Position numbers and translations under genes: made by a program. Shown here one piece after another: positions 22,859 to 32,725 of a stretch of DNA of 56,254 nucleotides (its first letter is position 1; each line of letters starts with the position of its first letter). Source of the DNA: Lachnospiraceae bacterium (GTDB lineage Bacteria > Bacillota > Clostridia > Lachnospirales > Lachnospiraceae); contig JAFZRZ010000048.1 of NCBI GenBank assembly GCA_017619635.1, positions 1 to 56,254 of the forward strand, written 5' to 3'. The notes beneath the pieces were generated by a model. The model was not told the DNA's origin and searched no databases. It saw nothing but the letters and a program-made list of their open reading frames with translations.

Positions 22859-25252
22859 TTATAAAACTGCCATTGAGCGTTCCTGTGCAAATTTCTTTAT
22901 ATTGGACGCATTGACATATTTCTTGAATCCTTCTTCATTTACCACCACAAGTGTAGGCGCCTGCATGATTCCGTATTTGCCGGCAAGTTCCATATTCTCT
23001 TCGGCATCTATAAGAACATATTTCTCATTCTTCAGATACTCTTTTGCAAGCTTACAGTTAGGGCAGGTCTTTGTTGTGAACAGATACATCACATCCTGAG
23101 GTGCATTTACCTCAACCTGAGGAAGATCGTCCTCAACATCCTTTAATGTTACGACCGCACTCATGGGACGCTTCAGAACAGATCTGTCGATGTCATATAC
23201 TTTTCTGTTTGCATATTCCTGAAGCTTTCCGTCGTTCCAGTTCTGAACAGGTCTGTAGTAACCTGTGATCCTGCTGTATACTTCGGTAGGATTTCCGCAA
23301 TGAGGACACTGAGTTACCTCACCTGCGATATATCCGTGATTCTTACATATAGAATATGTAGGTGACAGTGTATAGTAGGGAAGTTTGTAATTCTCAGCTA
23401 TCGTTCTTACGAGATCTGCTGCAGCCTTCCAGTCAGGCAGCTTCTCTCCGAGGAAAGCATGGAATACTGTTCCGGATGTATACAGAGTCTGAAGATCATC
23501 CTGGATATCAAGTGCATCAAATATATCATATGTATATCCGACAGGCAGGTGTGATGAGTTCGTGTAATACGGTGTGTCACCCTGGTTACCTGCAGTCTTG
23601 ATACCGGGCCAGTTCTTGCGGTCATGCTTTGCAAGTCTGTAGCTTGTTGACTCTGCAGGTGTAGCCTCGAGGTTGTACAGATCGCCGTACATCTCCTGGT
23701 AATCACTGAGTCTGTTTCTCATGTGATTCAAGACTTCCTTTGTGAACTCCTGAACATGCTTGTCAGTCATATCCGCACGCAGCCAGTTGGCATTCAGCCC
23801 TACTTCGTTCATACCAACCAGACCTATGGTTGAAAAGTGATTGTCAAATGTACCAAGGTATCTGCGTGTATAAGGGTAAAGACCCTCATTGAGCAGCTTC
23901 GTTATGACACCCCTCTTTATCTTAAGGGAACGGGCTGCTATATCCATCATCTTGTCAAGGCGCTTGTAGAAGTCAGCCTTGTCAGTTGACAGATAAGCGA
24001 TACGGGGCATATTTATCGTTACAACGCCCACCGAACCTGTGCTCTCGCCTGAGCCAAAGAAGCCTCCCGTCTTCTTACGCAGCTCACGCAGATCCAGACG
24101 AAGTCTGCAACACATAGATCTTACGTCTGAAGGTTCCATATCGGAATTTATATAGTTTGAGAAGTATGGTGTACCATACTTTGATGTCATTTCGAAAAGA
24201 AGTCTGTTGTTCTCTGTATCAGACCAGTCGAAATCCCTTGTTATAGAATATGTAGGGATAGGATACTGGAATCCGCGGCCGTTTGCATCACCTTCGATCA
24301 TGGTCTCGATGAATGCCTTGTTGACCATATCCATTTCTTCCTTACAATCCTTGTAGCAGAAATCCATTTCTTTTCCGCCAACGATAGCGGGAAGCTCTGC
24401 CAGATCTGCTGGAACGGTCCAGTCAAGTGTGATATTTGAGAAAGGTGCCTGTGTTCCCCATCTTGAAGGTGTGTTGACACCGTATATGAATGCCTCTATG
24501 CACTTTTTAACTTCTTTATATGTAAGGTTATCAACCTTTACAAAAGGTGCAAGGTAGGTATCGAATGATGAAAATGCCTGAGCTCCTGCCCATTCATTCT
24601 GCATGATACCAAGGAAGTTTACCATCTGATTGCAAAGAACCGAAAGGTGCGCTGCGGGAGCTGATGTGATCTTACCAGTGATACCACCGAGTCCCTCCTT
24701 GATAAGCTGCTTTAATGACCAGCCTGCACAGTAACCTGTTAACATAGACAGATCATGTATATGTATGTCTGCATTACGATGAGCTTTTGCTATCTCCTCA
24801 TCATAAACCTCAGACAGCCAGTAGTTGGCTGTGACTGCACCGGAGTTTGACAGAATGAGTCCTCCGACAGAATAGGTAACGGTGGAGTTCTCCTTAACTC
24901 TCCAGTCCTCTACCTTCACATAACTGTTAACTACGTCCTTGTAGTCGAGAATGGTTGATTTCATGTTACGAAGCTTTTCTCTCTGCTTACGATAGAGAAT
25001 AAAAGCTTTAGCCGCATCGGTATACCCCGCCTGTTCAAGAACTCTTTCAACAGAGTCCTGAATATCCTCAACAGCTATTCTGTTCTCTTTTACTTTGCTC
25101 TGGAAATCAGCAGTAACACGAAGTGAAAGCAAATCTACCACATCATTGGTAAATGAAGCGTCTGTAGCATTGAAAGCTTTGATGATCGCATCACTGATCC
25201 TTGCCAATGCAAACTCTGTCTCTTCCCCGTCCCTTTTTACTACCTGAAACAT
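22859..25252 (-). CDS. nrdD: Anaerobic ribonucleoside-triphosphate reductase with C-terminal thioredoxin-like domain
   Basis: 797 residues. Class III, glycyl-radical reductase making dNTPs without oxygen. An ATP-cone fills residues 1-95 (MFQVVKRDGEETEFALARIS). The catalytic barrel follows, with a Cys-rich CRLRLDLRELRKKTGG segment. A zinc site is formed by CKNHGY and CPHCG near 640-660. The glycyl radical site is RITGYYRPVQNWNDGKLQEY. An added domain follows (~725-797): DVMYLFTTKTCPNCKLAKEY with a CPNC redox motif, then MQAPTLVVV with the cis-Pro of thioredoxin folds. This suggests the enzyme is reduced by its own thiol domain rather than by formate. The activase gene nrdG is not adjacent. Confidence 0.94.
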   Translation of the reverse strand: MFQVVKRDGEETEFALARISDAIIKAFNATDASFTNDVVDLLSLRVTADFQSKVKENRIAVEDIQDSVERVLEQAGYTDAAKAFILYRKQREKLRNMKSTILDYKDVVNSYVKVEDWRVKENSTVTYSVGGLILSNSGAVTANYWLSEVYDEEIAKAHRNADIHIHDLSMLTGYCAGWSLKQLIKEGLGGITGKITSAPAAHLSVLCNQMVNFLGIMQNEWAGAQAFSSFDTYLAPFVKVDNLTYKEVKKCIEAFIYGVNTPSRWGTQAPFSNITLDWTVPADLAELPAIVGGKEMDFCYKDCKEEMDMVNKAFIETMIEGDANGRGFQYPIPTYSITRDFDWSDTENNRLLFEMTSKYGTPYFSNYINSDMEPSDVRSMCCRLRLDLRELRKKTGGFFGSGESTGSVGVVTINMPRIAYLSTDKADFYKRLDKMMDIAARSLKIKRGVITKLLNEGLYPYTRRYLGTFDNHFSTIGLVGMNEVGLNANWLRADMTDKHVQEFTKEVLNHMRNRLSDYQEMYGDLYNLEATPAESTSYRLAKHDRKNWPGIKTAGNQGDTPYYTNSSHLPVGYTYDIFDALDIQDDLQTLYTSGTVFHAFLGEKLPDWKAAADLVRTIAENYKLPYYTLSPTYSICKNHGYIAGEVTQCPHCGNPTEVYSRITGYYRPVQNWNDGKLQEYANRKVYDIDRSVLKRPMSAVVTLKDVEDDLPQVEVNAPQDVMYLFTTKTCPNCKLAKEYLKNEKYVLIDAEENMELAGKYGIMQAPTLVVVNEEGFKKYVNASNIKKFAQERSMAVL

Positions 25253-25315
25253 AGATAACCCCGACTTTCCTCATAGAATATTTTAGGAACACCCGAAAAG
25301 CGCCCTACATTAGCC

Positions 25316-25344
25316 ATGATAACATCACTTAGTATAAAAGTCAA
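25316..25344 (-). promoter_or_regulatory. Promoter of nrdD
   Basis: TTGACT (25339-25344), 17-bp spacer, TATCAT (25316-25321) on the minus strand. Confidence 0.75.
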
Positions 25345-25350
25345 CAAAAA

Positions 25351-25398
25351 ACACAAGATATTGTGTTTATTTATGTAAACTTTCCCTAAATATAGTGG
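25351..25398. promoter_or_regulatory. Tandem NrdR boxes upstream of nrdD
   Basis: Box 1, ACACAAGATATTGTGT (25351-25366), matches the NrdR consensus acaCwAtATaTwGtgt at all but one position. Box 2, TCCCTAAATATAGTGG (25383-25398), keeps the C-w-A...A-T-a-T-w-G core. Their starts are 32 bp apart, three helical turns, which is the standard NrdR pair spacing. They lie directly upstream of the -35 element. NrdR is the ATP/dATP-sensing repressor of ribonucleotide reductase genes; its own gene is not in the window. Confidence 0.85.
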
Positions 25399-25409
25399 CA
25401 TAAAAAAAG

Positions 25410-25454
25410 AGCCTGTTTCAGGGGATTTGTGGCCAAAACCGCCTGAAAGGCTCA
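25410..25454 (-). terminator. Terminator after the TPR lipoprotein gene
   Basis: GAGCCT...CCTGAAACAGGCTC stem with a small bulge and a long loop, then TTTTTTT on the minus strand. Confidence 0.8.
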
Positions 25455-25475
25455 TTTTATACGATAATTTTATGT

Positions 25476-26531
25476 CTATCTGGTGGAAAGAAATACGTTT
25501 TCTTTCTTCGCCGCATCGTCATCAGGATAGCTTGTAAGATATGATGCCATCAGATTCTTTGCTTTCTTGAAATCACCCAGATATTCAGTAGCCACTATCT
25601 CATTATATGACAGTGTCTGTTCCAATCCGTTGTTCTCTATATTCTTTGCGCTGACAAACGCATTAAGTGCCGCCTCATAGTCTCCGGACTCAAGTTTGCA
25701 CAGTCCCATCTGGTTATAGATCACCGCACTCTCGGGATGTCTCTTTAAGAAGTTGTCATATACGCTGGCAGCGTAATTGTAATCTCCCAGTTTTTCATAA
25801 GTCTTTCCAAGGAATAAAACGGTATTCTGGTCGTCATCATCCCTTGCATCCTCAAGATAGACCTTGGCATTGTCAAGATCACCCATGTAGTAATAGATAC
25901 GGCCTTTGTCAAAACTTGAGAGTTTCTTTTCATTATCAACAAGGAAATTCTGAAGATACTTTATACCTTCTTCCTCATAGTAGTTCTCTGACAGTCTGCC
26001 TGCCACCTCTATCCTCAGATCATAGTTGTTGGGATCGAGAGTGAGCGCTTTCTCAAAGTCCTCTATAGCCTCATCGTGCTCTCCCACCTTAAGATGATCG
26101 GTTCCCCTAAGGTAGTAGGCCATAACATCCTTGTCCGAAAGATTGAGTATTGCCGTATATGTTGCTATGGCATTCTCATATTCATCCAGTTTTTCGTACG
26201 CTGCAGCCAGATAGAAATTAAGATCATAATCCATATCAGTGACATTGCTGCCCGTATATGTCATGGATTCATGATAATAATCAACAGCCGCATGGTAATC
26301 CATAAGATAATAGCTGGCTATCCCTCTGCCGCGTGCTATCATCAGTTCGTCCTCACCGTTCTCCTGTGCTCTGTTGAATGATTCCATAGCCTGAGAATAC
26401 TGACTGTTCTCTATCGAATCATATCCCGCCTGCGTGAACTCTCCCTGTTTGCCGTTCCCACAGCCTGACAGAAAAAGCGTTCCGAGTACGATCAGACACG
26501 CTGTTTTCTTAATACTTCCCTTTAGTTTCAT
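25476..26531 (-). CDS. TPR-repeat lipoprotein
   Basis: 351 residues. Signal peptide with lipobox LSGC (Cys24), so it is anchored outside the membrane. The rest is a run of tetratricopeptide repeats, about seven, with the usual pattern of Ala/Gly/Tyr positions: for example YSQAMESFNRAQENG, YENAIATYTAILNLSDKD and HDEAIEDFEKALTLDPNNYD. TPR arrays are protein-binding scaffolds; the partner is unknown. It is a single gene between terminators. Confidence 0.9.
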   Translation of the reverse strand: MKLKGSIKKTACLIVLGTLFLSGCGNGKQGEFTQAGYDSIENSQYSQAMESFNRAQENGEDELMIARGRGIASYYLMDYHAAVDYYHESMTYTGSNVTDMDYDLNFYLAAAYEKLDEYENAIATYTAILNLSDKDVMAYYLRGTDHLKVGEHDEAIEDFEKALTLDPNNYDLRIEVAGRLSENYYEEEGIKYLQNFLVDNEKKLSSFDKGRIYYYMGDLDNAKVYLEDARDDDDQNTVLFLGKTYEKLGDYNYAASVYDNFLKRHPESAVIYNQMGLCKLESGDYEAALNAFVSAKNIENNGLEQTLSYNEIVATEYLGDFKKAKNLMASYLTSYPDDDAAKKENVFLSTR

Positions 26532-26573
26532 ATCTATATCAACCCTTTAAGTCATTACACTGTGAATAACTAA

Positions 26574-26605
26574 ATAAGCATTATGATCTTCACCATAATG
26601 CTTAT
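26574..26605 (-). terminator. Hairpin after the SulP gene
   Basis: A perfect 12-bp stem ATAAGCATTATG/CATAATGCTTAT with an 8-nt loop. The U-tract on the minus strand is weak (TTTAGTTATT). Confidence 0.55.
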
Positions 26606-26665
26606 CAAAAATTATAACATAAATCAATTCCTATTGTATTAAGATTTTCTAAAAAATGATATTTA

Positions 26666-28306
26666 TTATTCTGCTGCCATCGCGAGTGCATCATCTATAT
26701 GCGCCGCAAAGTTCTCGGCACCGATCTTCTCATCAAAATGATCCTTCTTCATAACGCTCAAAGGCTGCTCATTGACATGTGAAAGGATTAGTCTTATACC
26801 GTTCTTCTCACATACCTCATGAATCGCTTCAAGGCTTCTAAGTGCAGAGATATCAAGTGCCGGTACTCCTCTCATACGGAGTATGACAGCTCTTACACCT
26901 TTCTTTGTGTTTATCTGCATGAACTTGTCTGCAGCTGCAAAGAACATGGGACCGTTTATCTCATAAACAAGGACACCCTTGGGAACCTGTCTTAAAGAAA
27001 GAGCCATGGGATCGTTGTTCTCATCATAATCCTCATCCAGATACTCCCAGCTTCTTACTTCCGTAACCTCGCTCATCCTTCTTAGGAAAAGAAGTGAAGC
27101 CAGGATGATTCCAACCTCTATGGCAACAACAAGGTCAAACACAACAGTAAGAACAAATGTGAGCACAAGAACGAGGATATCGCTCTTTGGTGAGCATTTG
27201 CAAAGATGAACGAATTCTCTCCATCCGCTCATGTTGTAGGCAACCATGAAAAGGATCGCAGCGATCGCAGGCATGGGGATCCATGCAGCATAAGGCATGA
27301 GTACTACCAGTATGATAAGCAGAGTGACTGAATGCACCATACCGGCAACAGGTGTACGTCCACCGCTCTTTATATTGGCTGCTGTTCTTGCGATGGCTCC
27401 TGTGGCAGGTATTCCACCAAAAAGAGCACTTGCAAGGTTACCTGCACCCTGTGCTATGAGTTCCATGTTGGGTTTATGTCTGCTTCCTATCATACCGTCT
27501 GATACAACACATGAAAGCAATGACTCGATACCTGCGAGTATAGCGATCGTGAATGCATCAGGTAAAAGCATCCTTATCGTCTGAAGATCAGCATGCGGAA
27601 CTGTAAGAGGCGGAAGCTTGTTTGATATCTCATAAAGATCACCGATGGTCTTAACGTTCATGTGAAGAGCTTTGACCATTACGATAGATACTATAACAGC
27701 GATAAGAGATCCTGGTACCACCTCGGTTATCTTAGGCCATACTATCAGGATTATCAGACATACTATACCAACTATAAGAGCCTGTATATTTATAGTAGGA
27801 ATGGCTTCGATTATCGCTTCTACCTTTTCAACAGTCTCGATAGGTGAAGTTGAAAATGTCATTCCGAAGAAATCCTTTATCTGACCGATAAGGATCGTGA
27901 CAGCGATACCGAATGTGAAACCAGTGGTTATCGTATACGGGATATATTTGATAAGATTTCCGAATTTGAAGAATCCCATTACTATAAGGATGATACCTGC
28001 CATCACGGTCGCGATCACAAGTCCGTCCATACCGTTCTTTGCGACTATCCCTGCGACTATAGTGGCAAACGCAGCCGTGGGACCTGCTATCTGTACACGC
28101 GAGCCTCCAAGGAAGGCTATAACAAATCCTGCGAATATGGCGGTGTAGATTCCCTGCTCGGGACCCACTCCGGAAGCAAGAGCAAGAGCTATCGAAAGAG
28201 GAAGTGCTATTATCGCAACGATGATACCGCTTATCACATCTTTCGAAAACTGCTTCGCATTGTATTTTTTCATCACATCAAACAGCTTTGGGGTAAATTC
28301 TTTCAT
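26666..28306 (-). CDS. SulP family anion transporter with STAS domain
   Basis: 546 residues. The N-terminal ~420 residues form the multi-helix SulP/SLC26 core, with GIYTAIFAGFVIAFLGGSRVQIAGPTAAF in two parts (GPEQGIYTAIFAGFVIAFLG and SRVQIAGPTAAFATI) as the family signature, and ALFGGIPATGAIARTAANIKSGG further on. A cytoplasmic STAS domain occupies the end (LVYEINGPMFFAAADKFMQI, then LDISALRSLEAI). SulP proteins move sulfate, bicarbonate, dicarboxylates or similar anions; the substrate cannot be told. Single gene with its own terminator. Confidence 0.93.
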   Translation of the reverse strand: MKEFTPKLFDVMKKYNAKQFSKDVISGIIVAIIALPLSIALALASGVGPEQGIYTAIFAGFVIAFLGGSRVQIAGPTAAFATIVAGIVAKNGMDGLVIATVMAGIILIVMGFFKFGNLIKYIPYTITTGFTFGIAVTILIGQIKDFFGMTFSTSPIETVEKVEAIIEAIPTINIQALIVGIVCLIILIVWPKITEVVPGSLIAVIVSIVMVKALHMNVKTIGDLYEISNKLPPLTVPHADLQTIRMLLPDAFTIAILAGIESLLSCVVSDGMIGSRHKPNMELIAQGAGNLASALFGGIPATGAIARTAANIKSGGRTPVAGMVHSVTLLIILVVLMPYAAWIPMPAIAAILFMVAYNMSGWREFVHLCKCSPKSDILVLVLTFVLTVVFDLVVAIEVGIILASLLFLRRMSEVTEVRSWEYLDEDYDENNDPMALSLRQVPKGVLVYEINGPMFFAAADKFMQINTKKGVRAVILRMRGVPALDISALRSLEAIHEVCEKNGIRLILSHVNEQPLSVMKKDHFDEKIGAENFAAHIDDALAMAAE

Positions 28307-28399
28307 ATCCTTTATCTTTCCATATTTAATCTAAAAACAGCCGACAACTTCATATCATATTACTTGAAAATCCCTTTGGCTATATGCAAATGCACAAAA

Positions 28400-28422
28400 A
28401 ACCACCTCATTTTGAGGTGGTT
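28400..28422 (-). terminator. Terminator of the MoxR/DUF58/transglutaminase operon
   Basis: A perfect 10-bp stem AACCACCTCA/TGAGGTGGTT with a 3-nt loop; the 3' arm on the minus strand runs into TTTTTTG. Confidence 0.9.
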
Positions 28423-28433
28423 CATTGAAAAAG

Positions 28434-30611
28434 TTATACTATCTTCTTACCCGATAAGCTCTTTCTTAATAAAACATAGCTCCTTTCGAGCTCTTTTCGC
28501 TCATCAGCGCTTATCTGTCTGTCAGAATAAAGGATATCCTCATATATGGTGATAAACTCAAGCTGTTTTTCATCTGTCAGATCCTTTATCCTCATCCGAT
28601 ATTCAGTGAGAGTCTCTTCCCTGTTCTTTCCAAGATGTTTTCTTTTTAAGAGATCGAGGCAGTTTTTGCATATCCACTGTGCCTTTCCTCTCTCATCCAT
28701 CTTTTTGTATCTTCTTTCCTTGATGAGTCTGTCTGTCGCAAATACCAGCAAAGTGAAAGTAAGTCCCGCGACTATCGGCATGACTATCATATACCAGCGA
28801 AGTCTTATACGTTTTTCTTCACCAATACCGTCATCAGAAATATCTGTATCTACTCTTCCCGTAGGTATATATGGCGTTGTCTCAAGGTTTGAGTTATTAC
28901 CTTCTTTTCCGGTCCTTAACTCCCATGATACCTTACTCTTCATACCCGGTGTCGGTTCAAATGTGAACCAGCCTACACCGTCTATATATGCTTCAGGCCA
29001 GGCATGAGCATAATTTGAACTTACATCTATGTCACGCGTCTTTCCGACAGGCACCCTGAATCCCTGTACAAAACGGGCAGGTATGCCACAGTATCTCGAA
29101 AGGATGACAAAAGCTGATGCATAATATGTGCAGTATCCTTCCTTCTTTTCAAGGATGAAATAGTCCAGAAAATCAGACTCATTCTTTATGGTATCCGGCA
29201 GATCTCCGGGATTCTCAGTGTATTTAAAGTCCTCAAACATGGCTTCTATTCTTAAAAGCTTCTCATAATCACTCTCAGCTCCCGAAAGGACTTCTTCCAT
29301 ATATAACTGCATATCTTTAGATACAGATGTATCCGGAAGATATCTATCATAGATATCATCATGATAGGAAAGATAATCCTCATAACTTATCTGTGTAGTG
29401 AGAACACTCTCCTTTTTTGCTTTCTCCCATCCCTCTTTATCTACACTGTGAGGTGTGTTTACCATTTCTTCAAATATCTCACTGTCTCTGTTTACCCTGT
29501 AGTAAGTAGCCTCATACGGAAGTCGTGAGCTTCTTCTGTTTACAAAGGTGTAATCCCCACCCGAAATCCTTGTTCCGTCAAGGTCGCCTCTTACCGCTAT
29601 ATACTTGGCGGGTGTAAAGAAGCATAAGGTATGCATATCCTTATACTCAAATGTCATCGAGGCTCTCTTTACAACGTTGTTTAAAGGCTCATCTCCCACA
29701 AAGTCCATCGCTGCACAAAGCGTTTCAAGAGTGTCCATCAGACGCTCCTGTGAATCGCTGTCATCTTTCTTATCCCAGGTGTGCCCGTCAAACGTATCAA
29801 AGGTCTTTCCGATGATATAGACTCTCGGATCGTTCTGGGAATAAGTGATAAGCTGCATGACAGTCCTCTCGGAATGCGAAAGATCACCTCCCGGCTCAGC
29901 TCTGTCTGAAAACCCTATGACAGGGGAATCGGAATCCCATCCGTTCTTTCCCAAAAGATTCTCACTGACCATGATGTACTGGCTCTTTACTATCTGTGAT
30001 ATCTTCTTTACAAATCCCCAGCCATAAGGCTCACTCGGGATATGTATGAACATGATAAGGATAAACGGTATGAGTATGAAAAGTGAGATTGCAGCCAGAT
30101 GTTTCTTTGGCTCAACATCCCCTTCTTTATCTGATCTTCTCTGATATTCATCAGCTGCAGTGACGAGCAAAAATATGAATATCATGCATACACTTATCTT
30201 TGTCACCTCACTTCTTCTTATAAGCGATGCTATGAGCAGAACAAGTCCTGAAACGGAAAGCCCATATCTTATGACCCTGTAACGTGAGGACAGCTCACTT
30301 ATAAAAAGACAGGCAACTGTAAGTAAGATCTCCCAGAGTATAAAGATATGATCTTTTATAAGATCGATCCTCTCACCCGATGGCATGAAAACCCAAACCG
30401 CCAGCATGAGGGCAAGCAGTATACCTGATACAACAGCCTTTCCTTTGATCTTTAGATGCTTTATGAGCATAAGGAAGGTTGCCGTAAGCAGTGTTATCAC
30501 AAGCCATGCCGCATTTGTCGGCGTATGTTCGATATAGCCATGCACAAATGATAAGAGCGTGACAGCAAGCGGTATGAAGAAAAGACAGTCATAAATAAGT
30601 TGAGCTATCAT
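28434..30611 (-). CDS. Membrane transglutaminase-like protein (TgpA type)
   Basis: 725 residues. About six transmembrane helices fill residues 1-200. An extracellular region follows with a transglutaminase/papain-like core: Cys in KEGYCTYYASAFVILSRYCG, His in NYAHAWPEAYIDGVGW and the following Asp in that same motif. One more helix (VMPIVAGLTFTLLVFATD) and a cytoplasmic helical tail end the protein. The MoxR-DUF58-transglutaminase trio is widespread in bacteria; its substrate is mostly unknown. The ATG overlaps the DUF58 stop by 4 bp. Confidence 0.9.
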   Translation of the reverse strand: MIAQLIYDCLFFIPLAVTLLSFVHGYIEHTPTNAAWLVITLLTATFLMLIKHLKIKGKAVVSGILLALMLAVWVFMPSGERIDLIKDHIFILWEILLTVACLFISELSSRYRVIRYGLSVSGLVLLIASLIRRSEVTKISVCMIFIFLLVTAADEYQRRSDKEGDVEPKKHLAAISLFILIPFILIMFIHIPSEPYGWGFVKKISQIVKSQYIMVSENLLGKNGWDSDSPVIGFSDRAEPGGDLSHSERTVMQLITYSQNDPRVYIIGKTFDTFDGHTWDKKDDSDSQERLMDTLETLCAAMDFVGDEPLNNVVKRASMTFEYKDMHTLCFFTPAKYIAVRGDLDGTRISGGDYTFVNRRSSRLPYEATYYRVNRDSEIFEEMVNTPHSVDKEGWEKAKKESVLTTQISYEDYLSYHDDIYDRYLPDTSVSKDMQLYMEEVLSGAESDYEKLLRIEAMFEDFKYTENPGDLPDTIKNESDFLDYFILEKKEGYCTYYASAFVILSRYCGIPARFVQGFRVPVGKTRDIDVSSNYAHAWPEAYIDGVGWFTFEPTPGMKSKVSWELRTGKEGNNSNLETTPYIPTGRVDTDISDDGIGEEKRIRLRWYMIVMPIVAGLTFTLLVFATDRLIKERRYKKMDERGKAQWICKNCLDLLKRKHLGKNREETLTEYRMRIKDLTDEKQLEFITIYEDILYSDRQISADERKELERSYVLLRKSLSGKKIV

Positions 30612-31774
30612 GCGCCCTCCTTACTGCCGTCATCACTGCCTATCACGATCACTTCCATTCTGGCATCTGGCATTTTTAAGTCTTCCTTTGCTGTATCATC
30701 ACAAGCCACATATATCCTGACCGGTACACGGTCTGTATTGATCTCATTGATCGCATCGTATATCTGATCGTTCAGTTTTGAAACGACAAATATCAGCATA
30801 CGGTATCCAAACAGACCTCCCCGGTCTCTTAACTCATCGCCAAACAGACACATATCATAATCTTTTTGATAAGAGAAATCACACATCTGACTGTAAAGAG
30901 TCTCAAACCCTCCCATGTCATGCACGGGTGTGTTTACGACATGATCTGCTTTGTATATCACGTCTGAGGGGATGTTGTTCTCCACATAGTAAAGAGTAAG
31001 GGCAAGGCTGTGTTCCATCACGGTATTCTCCATCGGAAGATATATCTCCTCTGATGATGAATAGCGCCCCGAATCCATTATTATCGCAACACCGCTCTTT
31101 TCCTCTCCTTTTCTTTCCCTCACCATGTATTTTTGCATGACGGCACTTGCTTTCCAGTTTAGAAAACGTATGTCATCACCGTTAACATATTCACGTACCG
31201 GTATATCAGGCTCAGTCTTTTTTAACATATTGTCACGGTCAGCATCTGACATGATTTCCTTTCCCTCAAGCTTAGAAAGATGAACAATGGCCGGTGCGAC
31301 AATAACACTTAAGGGCTCCTTTATCTTATAGGTGACTGAAAAAAGACCAAGATAATCCTTTACCACGATCTGCTTGATCCCGACACAGTATGTACCTCTG
31401 TAACGACAAAGAAGCTTCGTCTTTTTAACAATGGAAAAATGAGGCGGCAGTTCATATTCAACGCCGTCATCTATCTCCGATATCCCGGAGAATGAAGAGA
31501 AAAAACTGATACGCAAAGAAGAGAATGAAAACCATCCTTCATTCTGCAACGTGATATAAAAGTCTGAGGGAGTACCACAGACCATATCTCTGCCATCCGT
31601 TCTCTGATATATCTTAACGGAATGGATCACGCACATTATATATATGTAGGATAACAGCGGGACTAAGATCACCGAAAAGAAAAAGATATAGGTGATCGGA
31701 CCTCCAAAAAAAGAGATTCCCACGAGAGAAAGCACAAACAGTCCCGCTATGATAAGCGAAACCTTATTTTTCAT
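30608..31774 (-). CDS. DUF58 family protein
   Basis: 388 residues. Two N-terminal transmembrane helices (residues ~5-50) precede an immunoglobulin-like region. The DUF58 signature is DIRFLNWKASAVMQKYMVRE near residue 205, followed by a von Willebrand A-like fold with a metal-site-like DSGRYSS. DUF58 proteins pair with MoxR ATPases and are thought to be their targets or adaptors. It overlaps MoxR by 11 bp and the transglutaminase by 4 bp, so the three are translationally linked. Confidence 0.9.
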   Translation of the reverse strand: MKNKVSLIIAGLFVLSLVGISFFGGPITYIFFFSVILVPLLSYIYIMCVIHSVKIYQRTDGRDMVCGTPSDFYITLQNEGWFSFSSLRISFFSSFSGISEIDDGVEYELPPHFSIVKKTKLLCRYRGTYCVGIKQIVVKDYLGLFSVTYKIKEPLSVIVAPAIVHLSKLEGKEIMSDADRDNMLKKTEPDIPVREYVNGDDIRFLNWKASAVMQKYMVRERKGEEKSGVAIIMDSGRYSSSEEIYLPMENTVMEHSLALTLYYVENNIPSDVIYKADHVVNTPVHDMGGFETLYSQMCDFSYQKDYDMCLFGDELRDRGGLFGYRMLIFVVSKLNDQIYDAINEINTDRVPVRIYVACDDTAKEDLKMPDARMEVIVIGSDDGSKEGA

Positions 31775-32717
31775 GTCCTGTCTCCATGGGAATAGACACC
31801 TTCAGAATGAGTGCTTTCAAAAGATCCGCACTTTCTTTTTTCTGAAGACGCATCTGAGTTGTAAGTATAAGTCTGTGAGAAAGAACAGGTATGGCCATCT
31901 GCTTGACATCATCAGGTTTTATATAATCCCTTCCGTCAAGGAAAGCCTTTGCCTTTGCCACCTGTAAAAGGTGAAGCATTGCTCTGGGACTAGCCCCAAG
32001 CGTAAAGCAGCCGTCATTTCTCGTAGCATCTATGATCTGCCATACATATGAATACATACCTTCGCTGATATGAACTTCATCAACACATTTACGATATTCT
32101 TTTATATCCTCAATATTAAGAACAGGTTTAACATCATCAATGCTCTTTCCGTCCATCTTTGCATGAGCAAGACGCAGTTCCTCTTTTTCAGAGGGATAGC
32201 CGATGGATAGACGCATCATGAATCTGTCAAGCTGGGCTTCGGGAAGCGGATATGTTCCCATAAAGCTTACCGGATTCTGTGTCGCTATGACCATAAAAGG
32301 CTCCGGGAGCTTTATTATGTTTCCGTCAACAGTCACCTGGTTTTCAGACATTGCTTCCAAAAGAGCAGACTGAGTCTTTGGCGAGGTACGGTTAAGCTCA
32401 TCGGCAAGTATGATGTTTTTCATCACCGCACCTGCCTTGTAAGTGAACTCGCCTTTTTTCATATCGTAAACTGAAAGTCCCGTGACATCACCAGGCATTG
32501 TATCCGGCGTAAACTGGATCCTGCCAAATGAAAGTCCCAAAGACCCGGCAAAGGTTCTTGCAAGTGTGGTCTTTCCGACACCCGGAACATCCTCCAAAAG
32601 GACATGACCGCCTGCAAGAAAACAGGTCAGGACATTGTCCACCGTTTCACCTTTACCAACAAAATGATCATTCATCTGGGCTCTGAAAGCCTCAATCCCC
32701 TTTTTTCCCATACTCAT
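31764..32717 (-). CDS. MoxR family AAA+ ATPase
   Basis: 317 residues. Walker A is VPGVGKTTLARTFA, Walker B LADELNRTSPKTQSALLEAM, sensor 1 VIATQNPV, with the arginine-finger and lid region (GASPRAMLHLLQVAKAKAFL) following. MoxR ATPases act as chaperones that assemble or activate partner complexes. It starts 8 bp after the acyl-CoA ligase stop and overlaps the DUF58 gene. Confidence 0.94.
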   Translation of the reverse strand: MSMGKKGIEAFRAQMNDHFVGKGETVDNVLTCFLAGGHVLLEDVPGVGKTTLARTFAGSLGLSFGRIQFTPDTMPGDVTGLSVYDMKKGEFTYKAGAVMKNIILADELNRTSPKTQSALLEAMSENQVTVDGNIIKLPEPFMVIATQNPVSFMGTYPLPEAQLDRFMMRLSIGYPSEKEELRLAHAKMDGKSIDDVKPVLNIEDIKEYRKCVDEVHISEGMYSYVWQIIDATRNDGCFTLGASPRAMLHLLQVAKAKAFLDGRDYIKPDDVKQMAIPVLSHRLILTTQMRLQKKESADLLKALILKVSIPMETGHEK

Positions 32718-32725
32718 ATATTAAA

